Of a stretch of 64,000 bases of DNA, positions 33,294 through 42,727 are shown in pieces. The first letter of the stretch is position 1; every line of letters starts with the position of its first letter. This DNA comes from Azospirillum tabaci. GTDB taxonomy: Bacteria; Pseudomonadota; Alphaproteobacteria; Azospirillales; Azospirillaceae. The notes under the pieces were generated by a model that had not been told where the DNA came from, did no database searches, and saw nothing but the letters and a program-made list of their open reading frames with translations. The stretch covers positions 1 through 64,000 of the forward strand of contig NZ_JACCJY010000002.1 of the NCBI RefSeq assembly GCF_014596085.1, written 5' to 3'. The position numbers and the translations under genes are program-made.

Positions 33294-34088
33294 ATGCAAT
33301 CCGCCCTGATCGACATGATCGCCGCTGGACAGACGGATGTTGGTCGTGTCCGTTCGCGCAACGAGGACTCGTTCCACCTCGACCCGGCGCGCGGCTTGGC
33401 GGTGATCTGCGACGGCATGGGTGGACACGCTGGCGGCGACATCGCCAGCCGCACCGCGGTGGACGTCGTGGCCGCGGTTGTTGCTTCCCAGCACCATGCC
33501 GATGGCGGTCGGACGCCATCCCCGGCGGAGGAGGAGAGGGCGGCCGCGGACGCCGCATCGACGGTCCGCTCCGCGGTGGTGGCCGCCAATCGCCGGATCA
33601 ATGCCCTGAACCGCCAGCGCGGATTTGCCGAGGGGCGCGGCATGGGAACGACGTTGGTGGGGCTCTGGCGAGTGCCGGGAACGGGGCGCGTGGTGGTGTT
33701 CCACGCCGGAGACAGCCGCCTGTATCGCCTGCGCGACGGGGAATTGCGCCTGCTGACGCGCGATCACAGCCTTTATCAAGTCTGGCTCGACAACGGGCGC
33801 CGCGGGCAGGCGCCCCATCGCAACATCATCGTTCGCGCGCTCGGCACCGCAGAGCAGGTGGAACCCGACATCGCCATCCACGATTTGCGGCCGGATGATC
33901 TTTACCTTTTGTGTTCGGATGGGTTGACCGGCATCGTACCGGAGGGTGTGATCCAGCGGATCCTTGCCCAACAGCCGCCGCCTGCTGCCGAAGACGCCTG
34001 TGCCCGGCTGATCGACCTCGCCAACAGGGCGGGTGGGCCGGACAACATCACCCTCATCCTCGCCCGCTTCGTCCTTCTTCCGGCCTGA
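33294..34088 (+). CDS. PP2C-family protein serine/threonine phosphatase
   Basis: A 264-residue metal-dependent phosphatase. All PP2C metal-ligand motifs are present: RSRNEDSFHLD, VICDGMGGHAGG, GMGTTLVG, FHAGDSRLYRL, LLCSDGLTG and GGPDNITLI. It should reverse Ser/Thr phosphorylation in the cytoplasm. The start is ATG 33294 or the adjacent GTG 33291, with GGAG upstream. The convergent neighbour is a DUF4384-like membrane-anchored protein, often seen with Ser/Thr kinases. No kinase gene is in the window. Confidence 0.92.
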   Translation: MQSALIDMIAAGQTDVGRVRSRNEDSFHLDPARGLAVICDGMGGHAGGDIASRTAVDVVAAVVASQHHADGGRTPSPAEEERAAADAASTVRSAVVAANRRINALNRQRGFAEGRGMGTTLVGLWRVPGTGRVVVFHAGDSRLYRLRDGELRLLTRDHSLYQVWLDNGRRGQAPHRNIIVRALGTAEQVEPDIAIHDLRPDDLYLLCSDGLTGIVPEGVIQRILAQQPPPAAEDACARLIDLANRAGGPDNITLILARFVLLPA

Positions 34089-34112
34089 CCAAGCGGGTCA
34101 TGGCGAGGTGTG

Positions 34113-34976
34113 TCAGGGCGCATTGGTCTTCACGAAACGCGCGGTGGCCACGGTGACCGGCGCGGCGGAGTCCAGAGCCTGCTTCAATGCGGGCAGATAG
34201 GACGCGGCCGCCTCGGCTTCGGGTCGGGGAGACGGGAAGAGCGGTGTGGGGCTGGCGATCACGACGATCAACTCGTGACCGTATGGCGGTCCGATGCTCC
34301 AGGATCGCCCGCCGGCGCCGCGCTCACCCAGTCGGCGAACCGCGCCGGACTCCACACGGCCGCTGATCTCCAACGGATTGGGCAACAGGTGAATCACGTC
34401 ACCGTCTGACGTAAAGTAATCCACCTGCAGATGCGCCGGAAATTCAGGGGCGGTGATGTCGAACACCAAATCCTGGCCGCCCTCAAACGGCCTTTCGGCG
34501 GCATTCTTGAAGCGGATCGCCAAGGGTGCCGCCGAGCCGGCGTTGGCAGACCGGAAAGGGCCGATCAGGGTCAGGGGTTCGCACAGGGCAGGGGACGCCC
34601 GCTCGATCTCGACGGCGGCCCGCTGGCCGATGAGGAAGTCCTGAGCGAGCAGCGCGAGACTGTCCGGATCGGTGTCGCCCGCCGTCAATCCGGAGATTGC
34701 AACCCTATGGTCCTTGCCGATGGCGACATTCAGTTCGGCGCAATGGAACTCCGCCAAGGCCGTCCGCAGCGCCGATAGATCGGGCACGGTGGGAACAGGC
34801 GGATCGTCCGGCGCCGGATGCAGTTGTGCGGGGACGGTCTCGCTGTCCGCTGAGACGTCGGGCGCTGCGTCGGAATGGCCCGACCAAAAAACGGTTGCAA
34901 CGACTCCCAGGACAGCGGCGAGCAGCGTGGTGCCGCATCGGTGCCGCCATGTCGTCGGCGTGTGGGAGTCCTTCAC
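34113..34976 (-). CDS. Membrane-anchored protein with DUF4384-like domain
   Basis: A 287-residue protein. A single N-terminal hydrophobic segment (about 17-32) anchors it or serves as a signal peptide; a Pro/Asp-rich linker and a domain with two cysteines follow. The C-terminal 130 residues look like DUF4384 (DLVFDITAPEFPAHLQVDYF, then DGDVIHLLPNP, and HELIVVIAS). In other proteins this domain follows Ser/Thr kinase or caspase-like modules; here it stands alone, convergent with a PP2C phosphatase. The role is unknown. Confidence 0.65.
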   Translation of the reverse strand: MKDSHTPTTWRHRCGTTLLAAVLGVVATVFWSGHSDAAPDVSADSETVPAQLHPAPDDPPVPTVPDLSALRTALAEFHCAELNVAIGKDHRVAISGLTAGDTDPDSLALLAQDFLIGQRAAVEIERASPALCEPLTLIGPFRSANAGSAAPLAIRFKNAAERPFEGGQDLVFDITAPEFPAHLQVDYFTSDGDVIHLLPNPLEISGRVESGAVRRLGERGAGGRSWSIGPPYGHELIVVIASPTPLFPSPRPEAEAAASYLPALKQALDSAAPVTVATARFVKTNAP

Positions 34977-35210
34977 CGGAACCTGACCGTTGGCTATAAA
35001 CTGCGATTTATGTAGCGTGCATTTTGGGCATCGCCAAGGGTGGAGGAAGGGTCCCTTTCGAGCAGCAATCGATCATATAATCTGTATTATGGAAAATAGC
35101 GTCACGGAGAAGCGAGCAGGGCACCAATCCGTCCCTTCCGGCGTTCCAGCCAATCGACTATCGTCGCGGCTCGCTCCCGCGTTCATTCCCTTCGATGAAG
35201 GCTGCGCCTT

Positions 35211-36389
35211 ATGCCTCGTTCCTCGTGGCTTTTCGGCCCCGTGCTGTCGCTCTGTCTGATCCCGTTTGCCGCCATGGCCCAGACACCACCCGACTGCACC
35301 AAACCAGCTGGCCGGACCGACCGGACCATCTGCGCCAGCGCCGATCTGAAGGTTGCCGCCGAGGATATGGCGACGCTTCTGCGCGACACCCTGGGAAACA
35401 CGCCCGCCGACGGCCGGGATGCCGTCGAGCGCGCGCAGAAGGCGTTTCTGGCCGAACGTGACGGTGCCTGCGCCGACAAATCCACCATCCCGGCCTGCCG
35501 GGCCCTGTATGAGGCGCGCGCCGCCGACCTCGCCGCCCAGAATTCGGCCGCCCAGAAGAAGCTTGCCGCGGTCGTCGCCGGCATTCCGAAGGACGCCAAG
35601 GTCGCCGCCACGGCGCTTCAACGCTACAACGGCGCGCCGGCAAAGGCATGGCTGGTCTATCTTTACCAGAGCGGCACGGTGACGGTGCCCGACAAGGACA
35701 CGACGGTGCGCAGGCTGGTGGACGAGATCTTGAACCAAGGTCTTCCCAAAGATCCCTATCTCCTTGAAGAGATGGCCAACCTCGGCGACGTTTCGAGCGC
35801 ACCGCTGGCCACGTCGCTGCTGTTCCTGCGCCATGTCCTGTCCACCACGGAAATGGACGCGCCCTGCTTCCTGTTCACCAAGCATGGGCAACCAGCCTTT
35901 GAGGCCTTTGGCGCCTTCTGGGGCAACGCGCGCGACGAGACGCCTGGTCTATGCACCCCTCCGTCTTCCGTGTTTGACCTGCCGGAATGGAGAGCCGTCT
36001 CAGCCCACATGGACCCGGCCATCGAACCGGCCCTGGCGGAGCGCGGCAGCATCCGTCACGGTTATGAACGCCAGTTCGAGGTGGACGATCTTCAGGCGTC
36101 GCTGGTGCCCAGCACCCTGCTCGAATCGCCCATGTCCGCTGAGGCCAAGAAGATGGCCGAGCAGCGCGGCCGGGCCGTCGCCGCCTTTCGATCCTGGAGC
36201 GATTTCGAGGTTTGGCCGGAGAAGGAATACCGCGCGACGGTCACCGCTCTGCCCGCAGCAATCAACGCCACATCAAAGCTTTACAGGGAAAAGTTCAAGT
36301 TGAATTCCCAGACGGCGGATCAGGCGGCCAAGGCGGCCGCGGACCGTTTCATCGCCGGGCGACTGGGCCTCATCATGCCGGATGACTGA
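35211..36389 (+). CDS. Secreted protein with LprI-like N-terminal domain
   Basis: A 392-residue exported protein with a signal peptide ending AAMAQ (about residue 24). Residues 28-100 resemble the lysozyme-inhibitor LprI fold: a CxxxxGRTDRTIC start, an alternating helical region, and further cysteines (C84, C92). The remainder, about 290 residues, has no recognised domain. A TATAAT hexamer at 35076-35081, inside the short inverted repeat ATAAT-CTGT-ATTAT, may be its promoter. No partner genes are adjacent. Confidence 0.6.
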   Translation: MPRSSWLFGPVLSLCLIPFAAMAQTPPDCTKPAGRTDRTICASADLKVAAEDMATLLRDTLGNTPADGRDAVERAQKAFLAERDGACADKSTIPACRALYEARAADLAAQNSAAQKKLAAVVAGIPKDAKVAATALQRYNGAPAKAWLVYLYQSGTVTVPDKDTTVRRLVDEILNQGLPKDPYLLEEMANLGDVSSAPLATSLLFLRHVLSTTEMDAPCFLFTKHGQPAFEAFGAFWGNARDETPGLCTPPSSVFDLPEWRAVSAHMDPAIEPALAERGSIRHGYERQFEVDDLQASLVPSTLLESPMSAEAKKMAEQRGRAVAAFRSWSDFEVWPEKEYRATVTALPAAINATSKLYREKFKLNSQTADQAAKAAADRFIAGRLGLIMPDD

Positions 36390-36424
36390 CCATCGCCCTG
36401 CCCCATTCCGTCATCAACCGATGG

Positions 36425-37225
36425 TCAAAGCTCGATGACGAGCCCGTCATAGGCGGGCTCGACACCGGGGGGAAGCAGCCGGCGGAGCGTGTCGTAATCC
36501 ATGGTCTGGTCCATGTGCGTGAGGTAGGCCCGCTTGGGGCGCACCCGCGCGATCCATTCCAGCGTCAGGGCGAGATGGGCATGAACCGGATGCGGTGGCT
36601 CGATCCGGGCGCAGTCGACCACCCACACCTCGACTCCCTCCAACGCCGAGAAAGCGTCTTCATCCAAACTCACAACGTCGGTCGAATAGGCAAATTTATC
36701 AAAGCGATAGCCGAGAGTCTTCAGATAGCCGTGATCCTGCTCGAAGGGCACGATCCGGCGACCGCGCACCTCGAACGGGCCTTCCACGGCGCGAGGCGTC
36801 AACACCGGGCGGTAAAAGGGATCACCGGGGCGCAGAGGCTCGAAGCAATAGCCGAAACGCCGCTCCAGCTCCGCCAGATCATCGGCGCTGCCAAAGGCGT
36901 CGATGGGCGCGTGCATGGTGCGGCACAGTTCCCTGAGTTCGTCGATGCCATGGGAATGGTCGGCGTGCTGGTGCGTCCACAGCACGGCATCGAGCCGCCG
37001 CACATCGGCGTTGAGAAGCTGCTGGCGCAGGTCCGGCGAGGTGTCGACCAGGACGCTGACGTCACCGCCCTGCCCGGCCCTCTCCTGCTCCCACTCCACC
37101 AGGATGGACGGGCGCATCCGGCGGTTCCTGGGGTTCGCCGGGTCACAGGAGCCCCAGCCGAGACCGATCACGGGAACACCCCGCGATCCGCCGCAGCCGA
37201 GGATCGTGACCCGCTGGCCGGTCAT
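36425..37225 (-). CDS. Metallo-beta-lactamase-fold hydrolase (PhnP-like)
   Basis: A 266-residue MBL-fold enzyme. The N-terminus reads ILGCGGSRGVP, the zinc motif is WTHQHADHSHG, and later histidines and aspartates lie in VVDCARIEPPHPVHAHL and YLTHMDQTMDYD. This subgroup includes the phosphodiesterase PhnP; the substrate is not known. Its ATG overlaps the tatD stop by 4 bp. A metG-tatD-MBL order is common in alphaproteobacteria. It is the last gene of the operon. Confidence 0.88.
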   Translation of the reverse strand: MTGQRVTILGCGGSRGVPVIGLGWGSCDPANPRNRRMRPSILVEWEQERAGQGGDVSVLVDTSPDLRQQLLNADVRRLDAVLWTHQHADHSHGIDELRELCRTMHAPIDAFGSADDLAELERRFGYCFEPLRPGDPFYRPVLTPRAVEGPFEVRGRRIVPFEQDHGYLKTLGYRFDKFAYSTDVVSLDEDAFSALEGVEVWVVDCARIEPPHPVHAHLALTLEWIARVRPKRAYLTHMDQTMDYDTLRRLLPPGVEPAYDGLVIEL

Positions 37226-38019
37226 GCGGCGGCCTGATGGGCCGTTCCGGCGCGGGGGAACAGGCGGAAGAAGTTCTCGGTGGAGATCCGGGCCATCTCC
37301 GCCGAGTCCACGCCCTTGACCCCGGCGACGCAGGCCGCCGTGTGGGCGACGTAAGCCGGCTCGTTGCGCTTGCCGCGGAACGGAATCGGCGCCAGATAGG
37401 GCGCGTCCGTCTCCACCAGAATCCGGTCCAGCGGAACGTCCTTCACGATGGCGCGAAGGTCCTCCGACTTCTTGAAGGTGACGATTCCGGACAAGGAGAT
37501 GTAGAAGCCGAAATCCAGAGCCTCTTCAGCGAGTTGCCGCCCGGAGCTGAAGCAGTGCAGCAAGCCGTTGACCGGCTGGCCGGCGGCCTCCTCGCGGACG
37601 ATCCGCATGGTGTCGTCGTCGGCGTCGCGGGTGTGCACGATCAGCGGCAGGCCGGTCTCCAGGCTGGCCCGGATGTGCCGGCGGAAGCAATCCTGCTGAA
37701 CGTCCCGTGGGCTCTTGTCGTAAAAATAGTCGAGCCCGGTCTCGCCCAGCCCGATCACCTTCGGGTGCTTCGACAGCTCGACGAGGCGCTCGACGCTCAC
37801 CCCGGCGATCTCCTCCGCCGCTTGATGCGGATGGACGCCGAGCGAACACAGGACATCGTCGTACCGCTCGGCGACCGCCAGGATACGGTCGAAGCGCGAC
37901 AGGTAGGTGCAGATGGTCACCATCCGCCCCACCCCCGCCTGCCGGGCGCGGTCGACGACCGCGTCCAGTTCCTCGGCGAAATCGGGGAAGTCGAGATGGC
38001 AGTGGCTATCGACCAGCAT
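37222..38019 (-). CDS. tatD: TatD-family metal-dependent hydrolase
   Basis: A 265-residue TIM-barrel hydrolase. Metal ligands appear in DSHCHLDFPDF at the start, GLGETGLDYFYD, IVHTRDADDDT, LLHCFSS and VETDAPYLAP. Family members act as DNases or repair nucleases. It starts 6 bp after the metG stop and overlaps the MBL gene by 4 bp, so the three are translated from one message. Confidence 0.93.
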   Translation of the reverse strand: MLVDSHCHLDFPDFAEELDAVVDRARQAGVGRMVTICTYLSRFDRILAVAERYDDVLCSLGVHPHQAAEEIAGVSVERLVELSKHPKVIGLGETGLDYFYDKSPRDVQQDCFRRHIRASLETGLPLIVHTRDADDDTMRIVREEAAGQPVNGLLHCFSSGRQLAEEALDFGFYISLSGIVTFKKSEDLRAIVKDVPLDRILVETDAPYLAPIPFRGKRNEPAYVAHTAACVAGVKGVDSAEMARISTENFFRLFPRAGTAHQAAA

Positions 38020-38025
38020 CGTTCG

Positions 38026-39576
38026 TCAGCTCTTTGCTTCGTCCACATAGCGCGGGAACACGCCCTGCGGCGTGGGCAGCGGCGTGCCGGGGACCAGCGC
38101 CCCATCCGCCCCCAGCCGGTCGAACCCGCGGGCCTCCGGCCCCTGCGCCAGCTGGTCCAGGATCTTCGCCGAGGCTTCCGGCATGATCGGCTGGGTCAGG
38201 ATGGCGAGGTGGCGGATGGTCTCGGCCAGCACGTACAGCACGGTGGCCATGCGCGCCGGATCGGTCTTTTTCAGCGCCCAGGGCGCCTGCTCGTCGACAT
38301 AGCGGTTGCCGTCGCCGATCACCGCCCAGATGGCGTCCAGCGCCTTGTGGAAGGACTGCGACTGGATCTCCGCCCGGACGATCGGCAGCAGGTTGCGGGC
38401 GGCGCCGAGCAGGGCCTCGTCGGCCTCCGTGAAGGCACCCGGCTGCGGCACGGCGGCCCCGCAGTTCTTCCCGATCATCGACAGGGAGCGCTGGACGAGG
38501 TTCCCGTAATCGTTGGCGAGGTTGCCGTTGATCCGCTGCACCATCTGCTTGTGGGAGAAGTCGCCGTCGTTGCCGAAGGGCACCTCGCGCAGCAGGAAGT
38601 AGCGGGTCTGGTCCAGGCCGTAGGTGTTGACCAGCGTCTCCGGCGCGATGACGTTGCCCAGCGACTTCGACATCTTCTGGCCTTCGATGGTCCACCAGCC
38701 GTGCGCGAAGACGCGCTTCGGCGGGGCCAGTTTCGCGGCCATCAGGAAGGCCGGCCAGTAGACGGCGTGGAAGCGCAGGATGTCCTTGCCGACCATGTGC
38801 AGGTTGGCCGGCCAGTATTTGGCGTACTCGCCGCTCTCGTCCGGGAAGCCGACCGCGGTGATGTAGTTGGCGAGGGCGTCCAGCCAGACATACATGATGT
38901 GGTCGGGGTTGCCCGGCACCGGGATGCCCCACTTGAAGGTGGTGCGGCTGACCGACAGGTCCTTCAGCCCCGACTTGACGAAGGCGACGACCTCGTTGCG
39001 CTTGCCGGCGGGGGCGATGAAGTCCGGGTTCTGCTCATAGAACTCCAGCAGGCGGTCCTGCCACGCCGAGAGACGGAAGAAGTAGGACGGCTCCTCCACC
39101 CACTCGCACTCGGCGCCGGTCGGGGCGATCTTCTTGCCCGACGGCGACGTGGTCAACTCGTCCTCGCCGTAGAAGGCCTCGTCGCGCACCGAGTACCAGC
39201 CGGCGTAGCTGCCGAGATAGATTTCGCCGGCCGATTCCAGACGGCGCCACAGCTCCTGCACCGACGCGATGTGCCGCGGCTCGGTGGTGCGGATGAAGTC
39301 GTCGTTGGAGAAGTTCATCAGCGAGACGAGGTCGCGGAAGTTCTTCGACACGCGGTCGGTGAACTCCTGCGGCGCGATACCGGCGTTCAAGGCGGATTTC
39401 TCCACCTTCTGGCCGTGCTCGTCGGTGCCGGTGAGGAACTTCACGTCATAGCCGTCCAGCCGCATGAAGCGGGCCAGCACGTCGCAGGCGAGCGTGGTGT
39501 ACGCATGCCCGATGTGGGGCACGTCGTTCACATAGTAGATCGGAGTCGTCAGGTAGAAGGTCTTCGACCCGGTCAT
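38026..39576 (-). CDS. metG: Methionyl-tRNA synthetase
   Basis: A 516-residue class I synthetase. The HIGH motif is HIGHAYTTLACD and the class signature is KMSKSLGN. The FLTGTDEHGQK segment and the connecting domain precede a helical anticodon-binding region (FSHKQMVQRINGNLANDYGN). The C-terminal dimerisation domain of the longer forms is missing, as is normal for this length class. It lies within the holB-metG-tatD operon. Confidence 0.96.
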   Translation of the reverse strand: MTGSKTFYLTTPIYYVNDVPHIGHAYTTLACDVLARFMRLDGYDVKFLTGTDEHGQKVEKSALNAGIAPQEFTDRVSKNFRDLVSLMNFSNDDFIRTTEPRHIASVQELWRRLESAGEIYLGSYAGWYSVRDEAFYGEDELTTSPSGKKIAPTGAECEWVEEPSYFFRLSAWQDRLLEFYEQNPDFIAPAGKRNEVVAFVKSGLKDLSVSRTTFKWGIPVPGNPDHIMYVWLDALANYITAVGFPDESGEYAKYWPANLHMVGKDILRFHAVYWPAFLMAAKLAPPKRVFAHGWWTIEGQKMSKSLGNVIAPETLVNTYGLDQTRYFLLREVPFGNDGDFSHKQMVQRINGNLANDYGNLVQRSLSMIGKNCGAAVPQPGAFTEADEALLGAARNLLPIVRAEIQSQSFHKALDAIWAVIGDGNRYVDEQAPWALKKTDPARMATVLYVLAETIRHLAILTQPIMPEASAKILDQLAQGPEARGFDRLGADGALVPGTPLPTPQGVFPRYVDEAKS

Positions 39577-39649
39577 GTCAGAGGCTCTCCCGAGAATGCG
39601 CCGGCCCGGCGCGTCGCCGGCCCAGGGTGGGCGTGGTGTGTCGTCCGTG

Positions 39650-40768
39650 TTAAGTAGCAGCCGCTTCCAGCGTCGCCAAGGCGTTCAGGACCACCTGTTT
39701 GCGGTCGAGATTGGCGGATTCCGCACGGGCGAAGTGGCGTTGGACCTTTTCCCACACCTCCACCCAACGTTCAAGGCCGCGGGCGTTGGCCAGACGGGTC
39801 ATCAGGGCGGCCTCCCCGGCCACCACTTCCGCCGGCCATGCCCCACGGGCCAGCGACCGGACGAAGCGGGCCAGCCACCAGACGAGCAGGTCCGTGGCCG
39901 TCTCGTAGAGCCCGTCGTCCTGCTTGCGGGTCAGCTTGTCGCCGAAGGCGTGGGCGGCGGTGATGTCCAGTCGCGGCAAAGTGCCGAGCAGCCCGATCAG
40001 TTCCCGGTAGAGGTCGAGCCCGCCGGCCTCGGCCAACCCGATGGCCCGCCCGATGCTTCCCTCCGCCAGCCGGGCGAGCGCCGCCCGGTCTTCACTGCCC
40101 AGGTCCGGGCGATGCTGGGCCAACAGGTTGAGAACCGTTTCCTCAGGAAGTGGTTGAAGCGTCAGCTTGCGGCAGCGGGAGCGGATGGTGGGCAGCATGC
40201 CGCCAGGGTTGTCGCTGACCAGAAGCAGCAGGGCGCCGGTTGGCGGCTCTTCCAGAATCTTAAGAATGGCGTTCAAGCCGCTGAGATTCATACGGTCAGC
40301 GCCGTCGATCACGGCCACGCGCCAACCGCCCTCGGCGGCGGTCTTGCGCAGGAAGGGGCCGATCTTGCGCACATCGTCCACGGCGATGTCGCGCTTCAGC
40401 CGGTCGCGCTTCTCGTCGCGCTGGCGTTCCACGGTCAGCAGGTCGGCGTGCCCGCCCGACGCCACGCGGCGGAAGACCGGGGCGTCCGGGGACAGCGCCA
40501 GCGAGGCGGGCGGCGGCGGTGCGCCGAACAGGCCGGCGTCCGGCGGCTCGTGCCCCTGGGACAGGACGAAGCGGGCGAAGCGGAAGGCCAGCGTCGCCTT
40601 GCCGATCCCCGGCGGGCCGCCGATCAGCCAGGCGTGCGGCAGCCGCCCGGAGTTCCAGGCGTCGAGCAGCAGGCGCTCGGCGTCCTCGTGACCGGTCAGT
40701 TCGGGGTTGCGGCGCGGAGCGAAGGCATCCTCCTCCGCGACCGGTTCGGGCGCGCGGGCGCGGCTCAC
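39650..40768 (-). CDS. holB: DNA polymerase III delta' subunit
   Basis: A 372-residue clamp-loader subunit. The AAA+ core has a Walker A motif (GGPPGIGKATLAF) and the sensor/arginine region DGADRMNLSGLNAILKILEEPP. The Walker A lysine is retained, unlike E. coli delta', whose loop is degenerate. The C-terminal helical collar is present. The GTG start lies 1 nt after the tmk stop, so the genes are translationally coupled. Confidence 0.93.
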   Translation of the reverse strand: MSRARAPEPVAEEDAFAPRRNPELTGHEDAERLLLDAWNSGRLPHAWLIGGPPGIGKATLAFRFARFVLSQGHEPPDAGLFGAPPPPASLALSPDAPVFRRVASGGHADLLTVERQRDEKRDRLKRDIAVDDVRKIGPFLRKTAAEGGWRVAVIDGADRMNLSGLNAILKILEEPPTGALLLLVSDNPGGMLPTIRSRCRKLTLQPLPEETVLNLLAQHRPDLGSEDRAALARLAEGSIGRAIGLAEAGGLDLYRELIGLLGTLPRLDITAAHAFGDKLTRKQDDGLYETATDLLVWWLARFVRSLARGAWPAEVVAGEAALMTRLANARGLERWVEVWEKVQRHFARAESANLDRKQVVLNALATLEAAAT

Positions 40769-40769
40769 C

Positions 40770-41402
40770 TCAGGAGGCTCCCAGGCGACGGGTCACCGTG
40801 TCCAGAATGGCCGCCTGCACCGATTCCACGGGGTGTCCGGCGTCGACGACCACGCAGCGCTCCGGTTCCCGCGCGGCGATATCGAGGAAGCCGTCGCGCA
40901 GGCGATGGTGGAAGGCAACGTCCATGCGCTCGTAGCGGTCCTCCCCGCCGCGCCGCGCCGCGGCGCGGGCCAGACCGTCCTCCACCGGCAGATCGAGGAT
41001 CAGGGTCAGGTCCGGCCGGAAATCGCCCAGAGCCGTGGCCTGGAGCGTGGCGACCATCTCGCGTCCCAGTCCCAGCCCATAGCCTTGATAGGCCATCGTG
41101 CTGTCGAAGAAGCGGTCGCAGATGACCCAGTGCCCGACCTCCAGCGCCGGCCAGACGGTGCGCTCCAGATGGTCGCGGCGGGCGGCGGTGTGCAGCAGCG
41201 CCTCGGTCACCGGCCCCCAGCGGCCGGTTTCCCCCGACACCAGAAGGCCGCGGATCTCCTCGGCCCCTGGCGAGCCGCCGGGCTCGCGGGTCAGCACGAC
41301 CCGCTTCCCCCAACCGATCAGCGCGTCGGCGAGCAGGCGGATCTGGGTGGTCTTGCCCGCCCCCTCGCCGCCCTCCAGCGTGATGAACCGCCCGCGCGTC
41401 AT
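40770..41402 (-). CDS. tmk: Thymidylate kinase
   Basis: A 210-residue enzyme phosphorylating dTMP to dTDP. The P-loop is LEGGEGAGKTTQ, followed by TREPGGSPGAEEIR, the DRF motif CDRFFDSTMAYQGYG, and the lid region RAAARRGGEDRYERM. It lies between dacC and holB. The tmk-holB pairing is common in bacteria. The start is ATG 41402. Confidence 0.96.
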   Translation of the reverse strand: MTRGRFITLEGGEGAGKTTQIRLLADALIGWGKRVVLTREPGGSPGAEEIRGLLVSGETGRWGPVTEALLHTAARRDHLERTVWPALEVGHWVICDRFFDSTMAYQGYGLGLGREMVATLQATALGDFRPDLTLILDLPVEDGLARAAARRGGEDRYERMDVAFHHRLRDGFLDIAAREPERCVVVDAGHPVESVQAAILDTVTRRLGAS

Positions 41403-41471
41403 GGTTTGCTCCCGATGGTGATGAGGCCGCCGCCTTCCGGATTCCGGCGGTGACGGGCCGGCTTACACCAA

Positions 41472-42638
41472 TCAGCTCGCCCCGAAAATGAGGAACTTCG
41501 CCGCCGCCAGGGCGCGGCCAACGAAGCCCAGCTTCTCCACGTCCTGGGCGGCGACCACCGGGAACTCCTTGCCCGGGAAGCCCGGCGCGGAGACCACGAC
41601 CTTGCCGACCACGTCGCCCTTCTTCACCGGGGCGGCGACCGGGGCGTTGCTGATCAGCGAGACCTTCATGCCGCTGCGGTCGGCGCGGGCCATGGTGACC
41701 TTCATGTCCTCCGGCACGGTGACCGGCACGCTGTCCTGCGCGCCAAGCCAGAGCGGCACCTGATCGACCGTCTCGCCCGCCTTGAACAGGGCGTAGGTGG
41801 CGAATTCGCGGAAGCCCCACTCGATCAGCCGGGCCGATTCGTCGGCGCGGGCCTGCATGTTCGGCAGTCCGTTGACCACCAGGACGAGGCGGCGCCCCTC
41901 CCGCTCCGCCGAGGCGGTCAGGCCGTAGCCACCGGCCTCGGTGTGGCCGGTCTTCATGCCGTCCACGTCCATGCCGCGGTAGAGCAGCGGGTTGCGGTTG
42001 CCCTGGTTGATGCCGTGGTACTTGAACTCCCGGATCGAATAGTAGTGATAGTATTCCGGAAAGTCCTTGATCAGATGCTCGGCCAGAATCGAGAGATCGC
42101 GGGCGGTCATGTAGTGATTCGGGTCGGGCCAGCCCGTCGCGTTGGTCAGGTTGGTGTCCTTCAGCCCCAAATCACGGGCGCGCTTGTTCATGCGCTCGGC
42201 AAAGGCCGATTCGGAGCCGGCGAGACCTTCGGCGAAGACGATGCAGGCGTCGTTTCCTGACTGGACGATCACGCCCTTGATGAGGTCGTCGACCTTGATG
42301 TTGTTGTGCAGCTCCACGAACATCTTGGAGCCCTGCATCCGCCACGCGCGCTCCGACACCGGCAGCGTGCTCTCCAGCGTCAGCCGGCCTTCCTTGATCG
42401 CGTCGAAGACCATGTACATCGTCATGATCTTGCTCATCGAGGACGGCGCCATGCGCTGATCCGGGTTCTTCTCGAACAGCACCGTGTTCGAGGTGATATC
42501 GACCAGGATCGCCTGCTTGGCGATGGTTTCGATGCTGGCGGCGTGAGCCACCGGCCCCACCCCCGCCGCGAACAGCGCGACCGCAAGGCCCATGGCGAAA
42601 CGGGTGCGGGCAACGCGGGTGCGGACGACAGCGACCAT
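41472..42638 (-). CDS. dacC: D-alanyl-D-alanine carboxypeptidase (low-molecular-weight PBP)
   Basis: A 388-residue periplasmic penicillin-binding protein. A signal peptide ends VAHAA. The three catalytic motifs are complete: SSMSK (SxxK), SGN, and KTGHTEAGG (KTG). A C-terminal PBP5-type beta domain and a terminal amphipathic anchor helix follow. It trims pentapeptides in the murein. ATG 42638 is preceded by GGGAG; the longer frame from TTG 42731 overlaps rlpA and is rejected. The exact dacA/dacC naming is uncertain. Confidence 0.92.
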   Translation of the reverse strand: MVAVVRTRVARTRFAMGLAVALFAAGVGPVAHAASIETIAKQAILVDITSNTVLFEKNPDQRMAPSSMSKIMTMYMVFDAIKEGRLTLESTLPVSERAWRMQGSKMFVELHNNIKVDDLIKGVIVQSGNDACIVFAEGLAGSESAFAERMNKRARDLGLKDTNLTNATGWPDPNHYMTARDLSILAEHLIKDFPEYYHYYSIREFKYHGINQGNRNPLLYRGMDVDGMKTGHTEAGGYGLTASAEREGRRLVLVVNGLPNMQARADESARLIEWGFREFATYALFKAGETVDQVPLWLGAQDSVPVTVPEDMKVTMARADRSGMKVSLISNAPVAAPVKKGDVVGKVVVSAPGFPGKEFPVVAAQDVEKLGFVGRALAAAKFLIFGAS

Positions 42639-42727
42639 GACAACTCCCTTCGGAACGCGGACTGGACAAGACGTGAAACGGAACGAGGCCCGACCTCGGG
42701 CCAAGCTTGGACTGGGCTCGCGGGTGA

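Noticed and set aside
34990-35259. An 89-codon frame overlapping the start of the LprI-like gene
   Set aside because: Overlaps the signal peptide of a better gene in another frame. Composition and start site are poor.
37237-39657. An 806-codon open frame on the plus strand opposite tatD and metG
   Set aside because: Spans two well-supported genes and their gap on the other strand. Product is low-complexity and resembles nothing.
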